DNA of 64,000 nucleotides, from assembly GCF_016127915.1 (NCBI RefSeq), contig NZ_CP066059.1:1841757-1905756 (forward strand), in the 5' to 3' direction. Positions 46,859-55,911 of this stretch are shown here, one piece after another. A program made the position numbers and the translations under genes. The notes below the pieces were generated by a model. It was not told where the DNA came from, did no database searches, and saw nothing but the letters and a program-made list of their open reading frames with translations. The first letter of the stretch is position 1, and every line of letters starts with the position of its first letter. The stretch comes from Streptococcus oralis (GTDB lineage: Bacteria > Bacillota > Bacilli > Lactobacillales > Streptococcaceae).

Positions 46859-47909
46859 AAAATTACAACAAATTTCGGTTCCCTTGATTTCCGTATTCTT
46901 AGGAATCTTGCTCGGAGCCATTGTCATGTGGATCTTCGGCTATGATGCTATCTGGGGTTATGAGGAGTTATTCTATACAGCTTTCGGTAGCCTCCGTGGG
47001 ATTGGAGAAATTTTCCGTGCCATGGGTCCTCTTGTCTTGATAGGTCTAGGTTTCGCAGTTGCCAGTCGAGCAGGCTTCTTTAACGTCGGACTTCCTGGTC
47101 AGGCTTTGGCAGGCTGGATTCTCAGTGGTTGGTTTGCCTTGTCAAATCCAGATATGCCTCGTCTCGTTTTGATTCCATTAACAGTAATTATTGCTTTGAT
47201 CGCAGGTGGAATTGTTGGTGCGATTCCAGGTATCCTAAGAGCCTATCTCGGTACGTCAGAGGTTATCGTGACCATCATGATGAACTACATTGTATTGTAT
47301 GTGGGAAATGCCTTTATTCATGCCTTTCCTAAAGATATTATGCAAAGTACAGACTCAACGATTCGTGTTAGTGCCAATGCTACATATCAGACACCATGGT
47401 TATCAGAGTTGACTGGAAATTCCCGTATGAATATTGGAATCTTCTTTGCAATCATTGCTGTTGGTGTGATTTGGTTCTTGCTAAAGAAAACGACTCTCGG
47501 TTTTGAAATTCGCGCAGTTGGTCTCAATCCCCATGCTTCAGAGTACGCAGGCATCTCTGCAAAACGTACAATCATTCTATCAATGATTATCTCTGGTGCT
47601 CTGGCTGGTCTTGGTGGAGCTGTCGAAGGTCTTGGAACTTTCCAAAACGTTTACGTTCAGGGATCATCATTAGCTATCGGATTTAACGGAATGGCAGTTA
47701 GTTTGCTTGCTGGAAATTCACCAATTGGAATTCTCTTTGCAGCCTTCTTATTTGGTGTTTTGCAAGTAGGAGCACCGGGTATGAACGCTGCGCAAGTTCC
47801 GTCTGAGCTTGTTAGCATTGTAACAGCGTCTATTATCTTCTTTGTCAGCGTTCACTACATTATCGAACGCTTTGTCAAACCTAAAAAACAAGTTAAAGGA
47901 GGTAAGTAA
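46851..47909 (+). CDS. Nucleoside ABC transporter permease 1
   Basis: A 352-residue permease with about eight membrane helices and the BPD_transp_2 motif VGLNPHASEYAGIS near residue 225. The ATG at 46851 follows AAAGGAGAAGAG; a start at 46824 would overlap the ATPase gene more deeply and is rejected. It is the larger of the two integral membrane subunits of the importer. Confidence 0.93.
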   Translation: MSKKLQQISVPLISVFLGILLGAIVMWIFGYDAIWGYEELFYTAFGSLRGIGEIFRAMGPLVLIGLGFAVASRAGFFNVGLPGQALAGWILSGWFALSNPDMPRLVLIPLTVIIALIAGGIVGAIPGILRAYLGTSEVIVTIMMNYIVLYVGNAFIHAFPKDIMQSTDSTIRVSANATYQTPWLSELTGNSRMNIGIFFAIIAVGVIWFLLKKTTLGFEIRAVGLNPHASEYAGISAKRTIILSMIISGALAGLGGAVEGLGTFQNVYVQGSSLAIGFNGMAVSLLAGNSPIGILFAAFLFGVLQVGAPGMNAAQVPSELVSIVTASIIFFVSVHYIIERFVKPKKQVKGGK

Positions 47910-47911
47910 GG

Positions 47912-48868
47912 ATGTCTATTACAACATTACTCACCCTCTTGGTCTCTTCTATGCTGATTTACTCAGCACCACTTATTTTTACGAGTATCGGGGGAGTTTT
48001 CTCTGAACGTGGTGGTGTCGTTAACGTTGGTCTTGAAGGAATTATGGTTATGGGAGCCTTTTCTGGGGTTGTCTTTAACCTTGAGTTTGCAGAACAACTT
48101 GGAGCGGCGACCCCTTGGATTTCCTTGTTAGTTGCTGGTATCGTGGGAGCTATTTTCTCCCTCATCCATGCCGTCGCTACAGTTCATTTCCGTGCGGACC
48201 ATGTTGTCAGTGGTACAGTATTGAACTTGATGGCTCCTGCCCTAGCAGTTTTCTTGGTTAAGGTTCTTTATAACAAAGGGCAAACGGATAACTTAAGCCA
48301 GACTTTTGGACGTTTTGATTTCCCAGTTTTGGCTGATATCCCTGTGATTGGAGATATCTTCTTCAAGTCTACCAGTCTACTAGGTTATATCGCGATTGCC
48401 TTCTCTTTCCTTGCATGGTTTATTCTCTTTAAGACACGCTTTGGTCTTCGCCTTCGCTCTGTTGGTGAACACCCTCAGGCAGCGGATACCTTGGGGATCA
48501 ATGTCTACAAGATGCGATATTTAGGGGTTGTTATTTCAGGTTTCCTTGGTGGAATTGGGGGAGCGATTTATGCTCAATCAATCTCAGTTAACTTCTCAGT
48601 GACAACTATTGTCGGTCCTGGATTTATCGCCCTTGCTGCAATGATCTTTGGTAAATGGAACCCAATCGGTGCTATGCTTTCTAGTCTCTTCTTTGGGCTT
48701 TCACAAAGTTTGGCAGTTATCGGTTCTCAATTACCTTTCCTCCAAGGAGTGCCAGCGGTTTACCTTCAAATCGCACCTTATGTCTTGACCATCCTTGTCT
48801 TGGCAGCCTTTTTTGGAAAAGCAGTTGCACCTAAGGCAGACGGTATCAACTACATCAAGTCAAAATAA
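47912..48868 (+). CDS. Nucleoside ABC transporter permease 2
   Basis: A 318-residue permease of the same family, eight to nine helices, with ERGGVVNVGLEGIMVMGAF near residue 31 and VGEHPQAADTLGIN near 190, the cytoplasmic loop contacting the ATPase. Starts two bases after permease 1, last gene of the salvage/uptake operon, followed by a terminator shared with plsY. Confidence 0.93.
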   Translation: MSITTLLTLLVSSMLIYSAPLIFTSIGGVFSERGGVVNVGLEGIMVMGAFSGVVFNLEFAEQLGAATPWISLLVAGIVGAIFSLIHAVATVHFRADHVVSGTVLNLMAPALAVFLVKVLYNKGQTDNLSQTFGRFDFPVLADIPVIGDIFFKSTSLLGYIAIAFSFLAWFILFKTRFGLRLRSVGEHPQAADTLGINVYKMRYLGVVISGFLGGIGGAIYAQSISVNFSVTTIVGPGFIALAAMIFGKWNPIGAMLSSLFFGLSQSLAVIGSQLPFLQGVPAVYLQIAPYVLTILVLAAFFGKAVAPKADGINYIKSK

Positions 48869-48876
48869 GCATACAA

Positions 48877-48906
48877 AAAAACGTCAGTTTCAAACTGGCG
48901 TTTTAT
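48877..48906. terminator. Terminator between nucleoside operon and plsY
   Basis: AAAACGTCAGTTT/AAACTGGCGTTTT stem with a short loop and T-rich ends on both strands. Confidence 0.85.
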
Positions 48907-49544
48907 TTGTTAGGATTTTGGTGGGTTAGGTTCAATCCCCAAGGGACAAGATTTTCAGTTTTATCTTTGATACGTGTGATATTATCCTTGTGACGAATGA
49001 TAATTAAGCTAGCAAGTGCTAGGATAATCAAAATGAAGAGAGGGTCATAGCTGTTTAGGATAAATCCAAATAGCGGAAATAGGAGAACTCCGATAACGGC
49101 TGCGATAGAAGCAGAAACGCTAGACAGTGAAATCATACTACCTAGATAGAGGCTTCCAAAGAATACGATTGCTAGATAGAGACAGAAAACAGGCGCAAAT
49201 CCGAAAATCACTCCAGCACTGGTTGCGACAGCTTTGCCCCCTTTAAATCCTGCAAAGATAGGGAAAGTATGTCCAATGACAGCCAAAAGACCAAATACAA
49301 GAGGTGATACACCTTGAAGGTGGAAAAGGATTGGAAGGAGAGTGGCCAAGGTTCCTTTAAAGAAGTCAATCACAAAGGTTGCCATACCCGCTTTCTTACC
49401 TAAAATTCGAAAAGTATTGGTTGTTCCGGTGTTTCCAGAACCATGTTCACGCAGATTTGTTTGAAAGAAGATTTGTCCAATCCAAAGACCAGACGGAATT
49501 GAACCTAGCAGATAAGCTAAAATTAATAATACAAAAGTCATCAT
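48903..49544 (-). CDS. plsY: Glycerol-3-phosphate acyltransferase PlsY
   Basis: Membrane enzyme that acylates glycerol-3-phosphate from acyl-phosphate, the first step of phospholipid synthesis. The 213-residue protein has five predicted helices and the PlsY motifs [37 protein letters not shown] and [13 protein letters not shown]. Its TATAAT lies exactly six bases before the ATG, so the mRNA is predicted leaderless; two ATG codons occur in tandem (49544, 49541). Confidence 0.95.
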   Translation of the reverse strand: MMTFVLLILAYLLGSIPSGLWIGQIFFQTNLREHGSGNTGTTNTFRILGKKAGMATFVIDFFKGTLATLLPILFHLQGVSPLVFGLLAVIGHTFPIFAGFKGGKAVATSAGVIFGFAPVFCLYLAIVFFGSLYLGSMISLSSVSASIAAVIGVLLFPLFGFILNSYDPLFILIILALASLIIIRHKDNITRIKDKTENLVPWGLNLTHQNPNK

Positions 49545-49550
49545 AGACCT

Positions 49551-49559
49551 ATTATACCA
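49551..49559 (-). promoter_or_regulatory. plsY promoter giving a leaderless mRNA
   Basis: Reverse strand TGG-TATAAT (49559-49551), then AGGTCT and ATG. The expected +1 is the A of the start codon. Confidence 0.7.
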
Positions 49560-49679
49560 TGAAATGCTTTCGAAAGTCAGAGAATATCCTGTGAAATTGT
49601 GACAGCTGAAAGAGAAAAGCTTTGCAAAATCCCTAGAAAACCTGTAAAATAGAAAAGATGAACAAATAGGAGGTTCCTT

Positions 49680-51623
49680 GTGTCAAAAAAGGAAATCAAT
49701 ATTAATAACTACAATGATGATGCCATTCAGGTGCTAGAAGGGTTGGATGCGGTCCGTAAACGTCCGGGGATGTATATTGGATCGACTGACGGTGCTGGTC
49801 TCCATCACCTAGTCTGGGAAATTGTGGACAATGCAGTCGATGAGGCCTTGTCTGGATTTGGTGACCGCATTGATGTGACTATCAATAAAGACGGAAGTTT
49901 AACAGTAGAGGATCACGGTCGAGGGATGCCGACTGGGATGCACGCCATGGGAATTCCAACTGTTGAGGTTATCTTTACCATTCTCCACGCTGGAGGAAAA
50001 TTCGGTCAAGGTGGCTATAAGACATCTGGAGGTCTCCACGGGGTGGGTTCTTCGGTCGTTAATGCACTCTCAAGTTGGTTGGAAGTTGAAATTACTCGTG
50101 ACGGTACAGTCTACAAGCAACGTTTTGAAAATGGCGGAAAACCTGTTACGACCTTGAAGAAAATTGGTACAGCACCCAAGTCTAAGACAGGTACCAAAGT
50201 CACCTTCATGCCTGACGCGACGATCTTTTCTACGACTGACTTCAAGTACAATACCATTTCAGAACGTCTCAATGAGTCAGCCTTTCTCTTAAAAAATGTG
50301 ACCTTGTCTTTGACAGATAAGCGAACAGATGAAGCAATCGAATTCCATTATGAGAACGGGGTACAAGACTTTGTTTCCTACCTCAATGAAGACAAGGAAA
50401 CCTTGACGCCAGTCCTATACTTTGAAGGCGAAGACAATGGTTTCCAAGTGGAAGTTGCCCTCCAGTACAATGATGGATTTTCAGATAACATTCTGTCCTT
50501 TGTCAATAACGTTCGTACTAAGGACGGTGGAACGCATGAGACAGGACTCAAGTCTGCCATTACCAAGGTCATGAATGACTACGCTCGTAAGACGGGACTT
50601 CTCAAGGAAAAAGATAAAAACCTTGAAGGGTCAGACTACCGCGAGGGACTAGCAGCCGTTCTATCAATTCTCGTTCCAGAAGAACACTTGCAGTTTGAAG
50701 GGCAGACTAAGGATAAACTGGGGAGTCCGCTAGCTCGTCCGGTTGTGGATGGAATTGTGGCTGATAAGTTGACCTTCTTCCTTATGGAAAATGGTGAACT
50801 GGCTTCCAATCTCATTCGCAAGGCTATCAAGGCGCGTGATGCTCGTGAAGCAGCACGAAAGGCGCGTGATGAGAGCCGAAATGGTAAGAAAAATAAGAAA
50901 GACAAGGGCTTGTTGTCTGGAAAATTAACTCCAGCTCAGTCTAAAAACCCTGCAAAAAATGAACTCTATCTGGTCGAGGGGGATTCTGCCGGTGGTTCTG
51001 CCAAGCAAGGCCGTGACCGTAAGTTCCAGGCCATCTTGCCCCTTCGAGGTAAGGTTATCAATACAGCCAAGGCCAAGATGGCGGATATCCTCAAAAATGA
51101 AGAAATCAACACCATGATTTATACCATCGGTGCGGGTGTGGGCGCAGACTTCTCTATTGAAGATGCCAACTATGACAAGATCATTATCATGACCGATGCA
51201 GATACCGACGGTGCCCATATTCAAACTCTTCTTTTAACATTCTTCTACCGTTACATGCGTCCACTAGTTGAGGCAGGACATGTCTATATCGCCCTTCCGC
51301 CTCTTTATAAGATGTCCAAAGGCAAAGGCAAGAAAGAAGAAGTGGCCTATGCTTGGACGGATGGAGAGCTAGAAGAACTCCGTAAGCAATTTGGCAAAGG
51401 AGCCACTCTCCAACGCTACAAAGGTCTTGGTGAGATGAATGCGTATCAACTCTGGGAAACAACGATGAATCCAGAAACCCGCACTCTTATCCGTGTCACA
51501 ATCGAAGACCTAGCCCGCGCTGAACGCCGTGTCAATGTCCTCATGGGAGACAAGGTTGAACCACGCCGCAAGTGGATTGAAGACAATGTCAAGTTTACGC
51601 TGGAAGAAGCGACAGTGTTTTAA
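49680..51623 (+). CDS. parE: DNA topoisomerase IV subunit B
   Basis: ATPase subunit that, with ParC, decatenates chromosomes; a quinolone target. The 647-residue protein has the GHKL ATP-binding motifs VDNAVDEAL and [13 protein letters not shown], and the TOPRIM domain [28 protein letters not shown] and [12 protein letters not shown]. The start is GTG at 49680 after AGGAGG; no in-frame ATG is nearer. The usual GLGEMNAD/PxQLW motif reads NAYQLW here. Confidence 0.95.
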   Translation: MSKKEININNYNDDAIQVLEGLDAVRKRPGMYIGSTDGAGLHHLVWEIVDNAVDEALSGFGDRIDVTINKDGSLTVEDHGRGMPTGMHAMGIPTVEVIFTILHAGGKFGQGGYKTSGGLHGVGSSVVNALSSWLEVEITRDGTVYKQRFENGGKPVTTLKKIGTAPKSKTGTKVTFMPDATIFSTTDFKYNTISERLNESAFLLKNVTLSLTDKRTDEAIEFHYENGVQDFVSYLNEDKETLTPVLYFEGEDNGFQVEVALQYNDGFSDNILSFVNNVRTKDGGTHETGLKSAITKVMNDYARKTGLLKEKDKNLEGSDYREGLAAVLSILVPEEHLQFEGQTKDKLGSPLARPVVDGIVADKLTFFLMENGELASNLIRKAIKARDAREAARKARDESRNGKKNKKDKGLLSGKLTPAQSKNPAKNELYLVEGDSAGGSAKQGRDRKFQAILPLRGKVINTAKAKMADILKNEEINTMIYTIGAGVGADFSIEDANYDKIIIMTDADTDGAHIQTLLLTFFYRYMRPLVEAGHVYIALPPLYKMSKGKGKKEEVAYAWTDGELEELRKQFGKGATLQRYKGLGEMNAYQLWETTMNPETRTLIRVTIEDLARAERRVNVLMGDKVEPRRKWIEDNVKFTLEEATVF

Positions 51624-51635
51624 GGAGTATGATTA

Positions 51636-52112
51636 ATGGATAGTTCAGGACATTCGATTTTTGGAAGTTATTTGGGTTTGATTTTCTTAGTTTCTTTACC
51701 CTCGGCTATTCTTGCATTCTACATTAACAGTCGAAAAAAAAGTTTCCAAGGTTTATATGCACCGATTGTATTTACCTTGTTTATGATCTTGATGCTTTTA
51801 TTCAATATGGATTCGTCAGAATCCGGTTCTTTAGTGGCATCCTTTGTCATGATTTTATTTGGTTTTCCTTTGATAGCAGGAGCCTTAATCTACACACTTA
51901 TTCGATTGTGTTATGTCTATCCGGAGAAACGGTGGAAGGCTTTTTTGATTTTCCTATGCTATATTTTAGGTCCCCTATCTGTAGGTGTTCTGGGATCGTA
52001 TGTGGTAAATTTAGTTCAGATACATCTGTTGACATTCTTGGTAATGATTTTGATGATTCTGGTTTCTTATCTTCCTCCTTTCTATCTCCATTACACCAAA
52101 CGAAATCAGTAA
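51636..52112 (+). CDS. Small multi-helix membrane protein
   Basis: A 158-residue protein, almost entirely hydrophobic, with about five predicted membrane helices (near 10-28, 40-56, 67-88, 100-121 and 128-148) and short charged loops. No recognised domain. AAGGAGT precedes the ATG 13 bases after parE with no terminator between, so it is probably cotranscribed with parE. Function unknown. Confidence 0.7.
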   Translation: MDSSGHSIFGSYLGLIFLVSLPSAILAFYINSRKKSFQGLYAPIVFTLFMILMLLFNMDSSESGSLVASFVMILFGFPLIAGALIYTLIRLCYVYPEKRWKAFLIFLCYILGPLSVGVLGSYVVNLVQIHLLTFLVMILMILVSYLPPFYLHYTKRNQ

Positions 52113-52238
52113 AACACAGAATAGTTTTTGGTAGGGGATAGAGATTAATTGCTTAGCTAATGTCAGAGATGACCGATTGTTTACAATTTATAATAAAAAA
52201 ACAATTTCAAATAGCTCTAAGTGATGAAGGAGTGAAAG

Positions 52239-53057
52239 ATGAGAACTGACCAGGAAATATTTGAACTAATTTCACAGACTGCTAAATCTTTACAAGTTGA
52301 GGCTGTGGCTCTATCTGGTTCGAGAACGGATACAAAAGCACCAAAAGATGAGTTTCAGGACTACGATGTTGTTTATGTCGTGGACGATTTAGATAATCTG
52401 ACGAGGAATTTTTCTTGGTTGGACCAGTTTGGCAAACGTATTATCGAGCAGCATGTCTTTCTTGGTCACCGTCGCCTCTATCTCATGCTCTTTGAAGATG
52501 GCAATCGAATTGATTTGACCCTCTGCCCCAAAGACTATATCCAAGAATGGGTGGATAGTGAGGCTGGGTTCACAGTTTTAGAGGATGAGAAGGGATTATT
52601 TGAACCCTACTTTCCAAGTCCCCAACGTTTTTGGACAAGCCCAGCTAGTGCGATTGATTTTGAAAAAGCTTGTAATGAATTTTGGTGGGTGTCAGCTTAC
52701 GTGATCAAGGGAATCTGTCGCAAGAAAGTCATTTATGTGACTGACCATCTCTACGGGATTTGTCAACAAGAACTCTTAAAAGTTATGGCCTGGCAGGTAG
52801 CAAGTGATAGGGGAAGAGTTGATATTGGAAAGAACTACAAGTATCTCTTTAACTATTTATCTGCTGAGAAAGAGAAGGAATTCTCAAATCTACTTGATTT
52901 CACAAGTTTAGATAAAATCACCCAGTCTTTATTTGCTACCATGGAACTTTTCCACCAAGAGGCTCAATTCCTTGCTCACAAGATGGGATTTGACTATGAT
53001 ATGAGAGTAGCTGAGAAGATGATTCAGTATGCTAAGGAGAGACTTCTTAATCGCTAA
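52239..53057 (+). CDS. Aminoglycoside 6-adenylyltransferase-like nucleotidyltransferase
   Basis: A 272-residue member of the ANT(6)/AadE family, enzymes that transfer AMP to streptomycin. The nucleotidyltransferase motif ALSGSRTDTKAPKDEFQDYDVVYVV (residues ~25-49, G-S plus Asp pair) and GNRIDLTLCPKDY (third Asp) are present. It is slightly shorter than mobile AadE enzymes and sits in a core parE-parC interval, so it may be a chromosomal relative without resistance activity. AAGGAG precedes the ATG. Confidence 0.8.
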   Translation: MRTDQEIFELISQTAKSLQVEAVALSGSRTDTKAPKDEFQDYDVVYVVDDLDNLTRNFSWLDQFGKRIIEQHVFLGHRRLYLMLFEDGNRIDLTLCPKDYIQEWVDSEAGFTVLEDEKGLFEPYFPSPQRFWTSPASAIDFEKACNEFWWVSAYVIKGICRKKVIYVTDHLYGICQQELLKVMAWQVASDRGRVDIGKNYKYLFNYLSAEKEKEFSNLLDFTSLDKITQSLFATMELFHQEAQFLAHKMGFDYDMRVAEKMIQYAKERLLNR

Positions 53058-53108
53058 CTACATAAATACCTTAATTTTAAAAGATTAAACTACAGAAAGG
53101 ATTGTTTG

Positions 53109-53147
53109 GTTACTTACGGTAACTGAACATGGGACTAATTCCCGTAA
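53109..53147 (+). promoter_or_regulatory. Structured leader upstream of parC
   Basis: Two alternative folds: GTTAC/GTAAC (53109-53123) plus ATGGGA/TCCCGT (53129-53145), or a single long-range stem TTACGG/CCGTAA (53114-53119 with 53142-53147). They exclude each other. No T-tract follows. The rest of 53058-53301 has an isolated AAAGGAG at 53187-53193 but no gene I can support. Confidence 0.4.
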
Positions 53148-53301
53148 AATATCTTTTACTGCATAAAAACTACTCTACATTCTTTGAAAGGAGTTGAACA
53201 CGCCCTAAATGTTGTGTGAAAAAGATAAATTCTCTTTTTAGCATCGCTCACTGCAATAATTTACTATTTTCACTTTGCATTTTACGGGCTTTGTATCCTA
53301 T

Positions 53302-55782
53302 ATGAGTAATATCCAAAACATGTCCCTAGAGGACATCATGGGAGAGCGCTTTGGTCGCTACTCCAAGTACATCATTCAAGACCGGGCTTTGCCAGATATT
53401 CGTGATGGATTGAAGCCGGTTCAGCGTCGTATTCTTTATTCTATGAATAAGGATGGCAATACCTTTGACAAGAGCTACCGCAAGTCGGCCAAGTCAGTCG
53501 GGAATATCATGGGGAATTTCCACCCACACGGTGATTCTTCTATCTATGATGCCATGGTTCGTATGTCACAGGACTGGAAAAACCGTGAGATTCTGGTTGA
53601 AATGCACGGTAATAACGGTTCTATGGACGGAGATCCGCCTGCGGCTATGCGTTATACCGAGGCTCGTTTGTCTGAGATTGCTGGTTATCTTCTTCAAGAT
53701 ATCGAAAAGAAGACAGTTCCCTTTGCTTGGAACTTTGACGATACCGAGAAAGAACCGACGGTTTTGCCAGCAGCATTTCCAAACCTCTTGGTCAATGGTT
53801 CGACTGGGATTTCGGCTGGTTATGCTACAGACATTCCACCGCATAATTTGGCTGAAGTCATTGATGCGACGGTTTACACGATTGACCACCCAACAGCCAA
53901 GGTGGACAAACTCATGGAATTCTTGCCTGGACCTGACTTCCCTACAGGGGCTATCATCCAGGGTCGTGATGAAATCAAGAAAGCCTATGAAACTGGGAAA
54001 GGGCGCGTCGTTGTTCGTTCTAAGACGGAGGTTGAAAAGCTAAAAGGCGGTAAGGAACAAATCGTTATCACTGAGATTCCTTATGAAATCAATAAAGCCA
54101 ATCTGGTCAAGAAAATTGATGATGTTCGCGTCAATAACAAGGTGGCAGGTATTGCTGAGGTTCGTGATGAGTCTGACCGTGACGGTCTTCGTATTGCTAT
54201 TGAGCTTAAGAAAGATGCTAATACCGAGCTTGTACTCAACTATCTCTTCAAATACACCGACTTGCAAATCAACTACAACTTTAACATGGTGGCGATTGAC
54301 AATTTCACACCTCGTCAGGTTGGGATTGTCCCAATCCTGTCTAGCTATATCGCCCACCGTCGTGAAGTGATTTTGGCTCGTTCACGCTTTGACAAGGAAA
54401 AGGCTGAGAAACGTCTTCATATCGTTGAAGGTTTGATTCGCGTGATTTCGATTTTGGACGAAGTTATTGCTCTTATCCGTGCCTCTGAGAATAAGGCTGA
54501 CGCCAAGGAAAACCTCAAGGTCAGCTATGAGTTTACAGAAGAGCAGGCTGAGGCCATCGTTACCTTGCAACTTTACCGTTTGACCAATACAGACGTGGTT
54601 ATCTTGCAGGAAGAAGAAGCAGAATTGCGTGAAAAGATTGCCATGCTTGCGGCTATCATCGGTGATGAACGGACTATGTACAATCTCATGAAGAAAGAAC
54701 TTCGTGAGGTTAAAAAGAAATTTGCGACACCACGTTTGAGTACTTTGGAAGATACTGCGAAAGCAATCGAGATTGATACAGCTAGTTTGATTGCCGAGGA
54801 AGATACTTATGTCAGCGTAACCAAGGCAGGCTATATCAAGCGTACTAGCCCACGTTCCTTTGCAGCTTCTACGCTGGAAGAAATTGGTAAACGTGATGAT
54901 GATCGTTTGATCTTTGTTCAAGCTACTAAGACAACCCAGCACCTCTTGATGTTTACGACTCTTGGGAATGTCATCTATCGACCAATCCACGAATTGGCAG
55001 ATATTCGTTGGAAGGATATCGGAGAGCACCTAAGCCAAACTGTCACAAACTTCGAAACTAATGAAGAAATCCTTTATGTTGAAGTGGTAGATCAGTTTGA
55101 TGATGCGACAACCTACTTTGCTGCAACTCGTCTTGGTCAAATTAAACGTGTAGAACGCAAAGAATTCACTCCATGGCGGACCTACAAGTCTAAGTCTGTC
55201 AAGTATGCCAAACTCAAAGACGAGACAGACCAGATAGTAGCAGTGGCTCCAATCAAACTAGATGATGTTCTCTTGATTAGTCAAAACGGTTATGCCCTTC
55301 GTTTTAATATCGAAGAGGTTCCAGTTGTTGGTTCCAAGGCGGCAGGGGTCAAGGCTATGAACCTGAAAGCAGATGATGTCCTCCAATCCGCATTTATCTG
55401 TAACACCTCATCCTTCTACCTCTTGACCCAACGTGGTAGCTTGAAACGTGTCTCTTGTGAGGAAATTCCGGCGACCAGCCGTGCTAGACGAGGCCTACAA
55501 GTCTTGCGTGAGTTGAAAAACAAACCGCACCGAGTCTTCTTGGCTGGAGCAGTTGCAGAGCAAGGTTTCGTTGGTGATCTCTTTAGTACAGAAGTAGAAG
55601 AAAACGACCAAACGTTACTTGTCCAATCTAACAAGGGAACAATCTATGAGAGTCGATTGCAAGACCTCAACTTGTCAGAACGTACTAGCAATGGAAGCTT
55701 TATTTCAGACACCATTTCAGATGAAGAAGTTTTCGATGCTTACCTCAAAGAAGTCTTTGAAGAAGATAAAGCAAATCCTTAA
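53302..55782 (+). CDS. parC: DNA topoisomerase IV subunit A
   Basis: DNA-cleaving subunit of topoisomerase IV. The 826-residue protein begins MSNIQNMSLEDIMGERFGRY, has the quinolone-determining region with Ser79 and Asp83 (HPHGDSSIYDAM) in the susceptible state, the catalytic Tyr in AAMRYTEARL near 118 and a C-terminal beta-pinwheel. Residues Gly52 and Asp91 differ from the Ser52/Asn91 I recall for S. pneumoniae. No clear ribosome site precedes the ATG; an upstream TTG at 53275 is less likely. Confidence 0.95.
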   Translation: MSNIQNMSLEDIMGERFGRYSKYIIQDRALPDIRDGLKPVQRRILYSMNKDGNTFDKSYRKSAKSVGNIMGNFHPHGDSSIYDAMVRMSQDWKNREILVEMHGNNGSMDGDPPAAMRYTEARLSEIAGYLLQDIEKKTVPFAWNFDDTEKEPTVLPAAFPNLLVNGSTGISAGYATDIPPHNLAEVIDATVYTIDHPTAKVDKLMEFLPGPDFPTGAIIQGRDEIKKAYETGKGRVVVRSKTEVEKLKGGKEQIVITEIPYEINKANLVKKIDDVRVNNKVAGIAEVRDESDRDGLRIAIELKKDANTELVLNYLFKYTDLQINYNFNMVAIDNFTPRQVGIVPILSSYIAHRREVILARSRFDKEKAEKRLHIVEGLIRVISILDEVIALIRASENKADAKENLKVSYEFTEEQAEAIVTLQLYRLTNTDVVILQEEEAELREKIAMLAAIIGDERTMYNLMKKELREVKKKFATPRLSTLEDTAKAIEIDTASLIAEEDTYVSVTKAGYIKRTSPRSFAASTLEEIGKRDDDRLIFVQATKTTQHLLMFTTLGNVIYRPIHELADIRWKDIGEHLSQTVTNFETNEEILYVEVVDQFDDATTYFAATRLGQIKRVERKEFTPWRTYKSKSVKYAKLKDETDQIVAVAPIKLDDVLLISQNGYALRFNIEEVPVVGSKAAGVKAMNLKADDVLQSAFICNTSSFYLLTQRGSLKRVSCEEIPATSRARRGLQVLRELKNKPHRVFLAGAVAEQGFVGDLFSTEVEENDQTLLVQSNKGTIYESRLQDLNLSERTSNGSFISDTISDEEVFDAYLKEVFEEDKANP

Positions 55783-55784
55783 AA

Positions 55785-55812
55785 AGAATCAGTCCAAGGG
55801 CTGATTTCTTTT
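55785..55812 (+). terminator. Terminator after parC
   Basis: AATCAG-T-CC/GG-CTGATT with an AAG loop, followed by TCTTTT. Confidence 0.7.
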
Positions 55813-55821
55813 GTGTTGAAA

Positions 55822-55836
55822 AATTTTCAGAAAATT
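55822..55836 (+). promoter_or_regulatory. CodY box upstream of ilvE
   Basis: AATTTTCAGAAAATT matches the CodY consensus in 15 of 15 positions and ends 11 bases before the ilvE -35. ilvE is a known CodY target in streptococci. Confidence 0.85.
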
Positions 55837-55847
55837 ACAAATAATAC

Positions 55848-55875
55848 TTGAAATTTTACTAGAAAAGTGTAGAAT
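55848..55875 (+). promoter_or_regulatory. ilvE promoter
   Basis: TTGAAA (55848-55853), 16-base spacer, TAGAAT (55870-55875). Confidence 0.65.
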
Positions 55876-55911
55876 AGAACACATAGTTTGAATAGTATAA
55901 AGGAGAAACAC

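Noticed and set aside
53070-53100. CiaR-type repeat (TTTAAG-N5-TTTAAG) or a csRNA before parC
   Set aside because: TTAA-containing words occur, but the spacing is wrong and the sixth base of each half is not G.
54382-55029. 215-residue reverse-strand open frame inside parC
   Set aside because: It lies wholly antisense to the well-supported parC coding sequence, has no ribosome site, and shows no family motif; it is a shadow of parC codon use.
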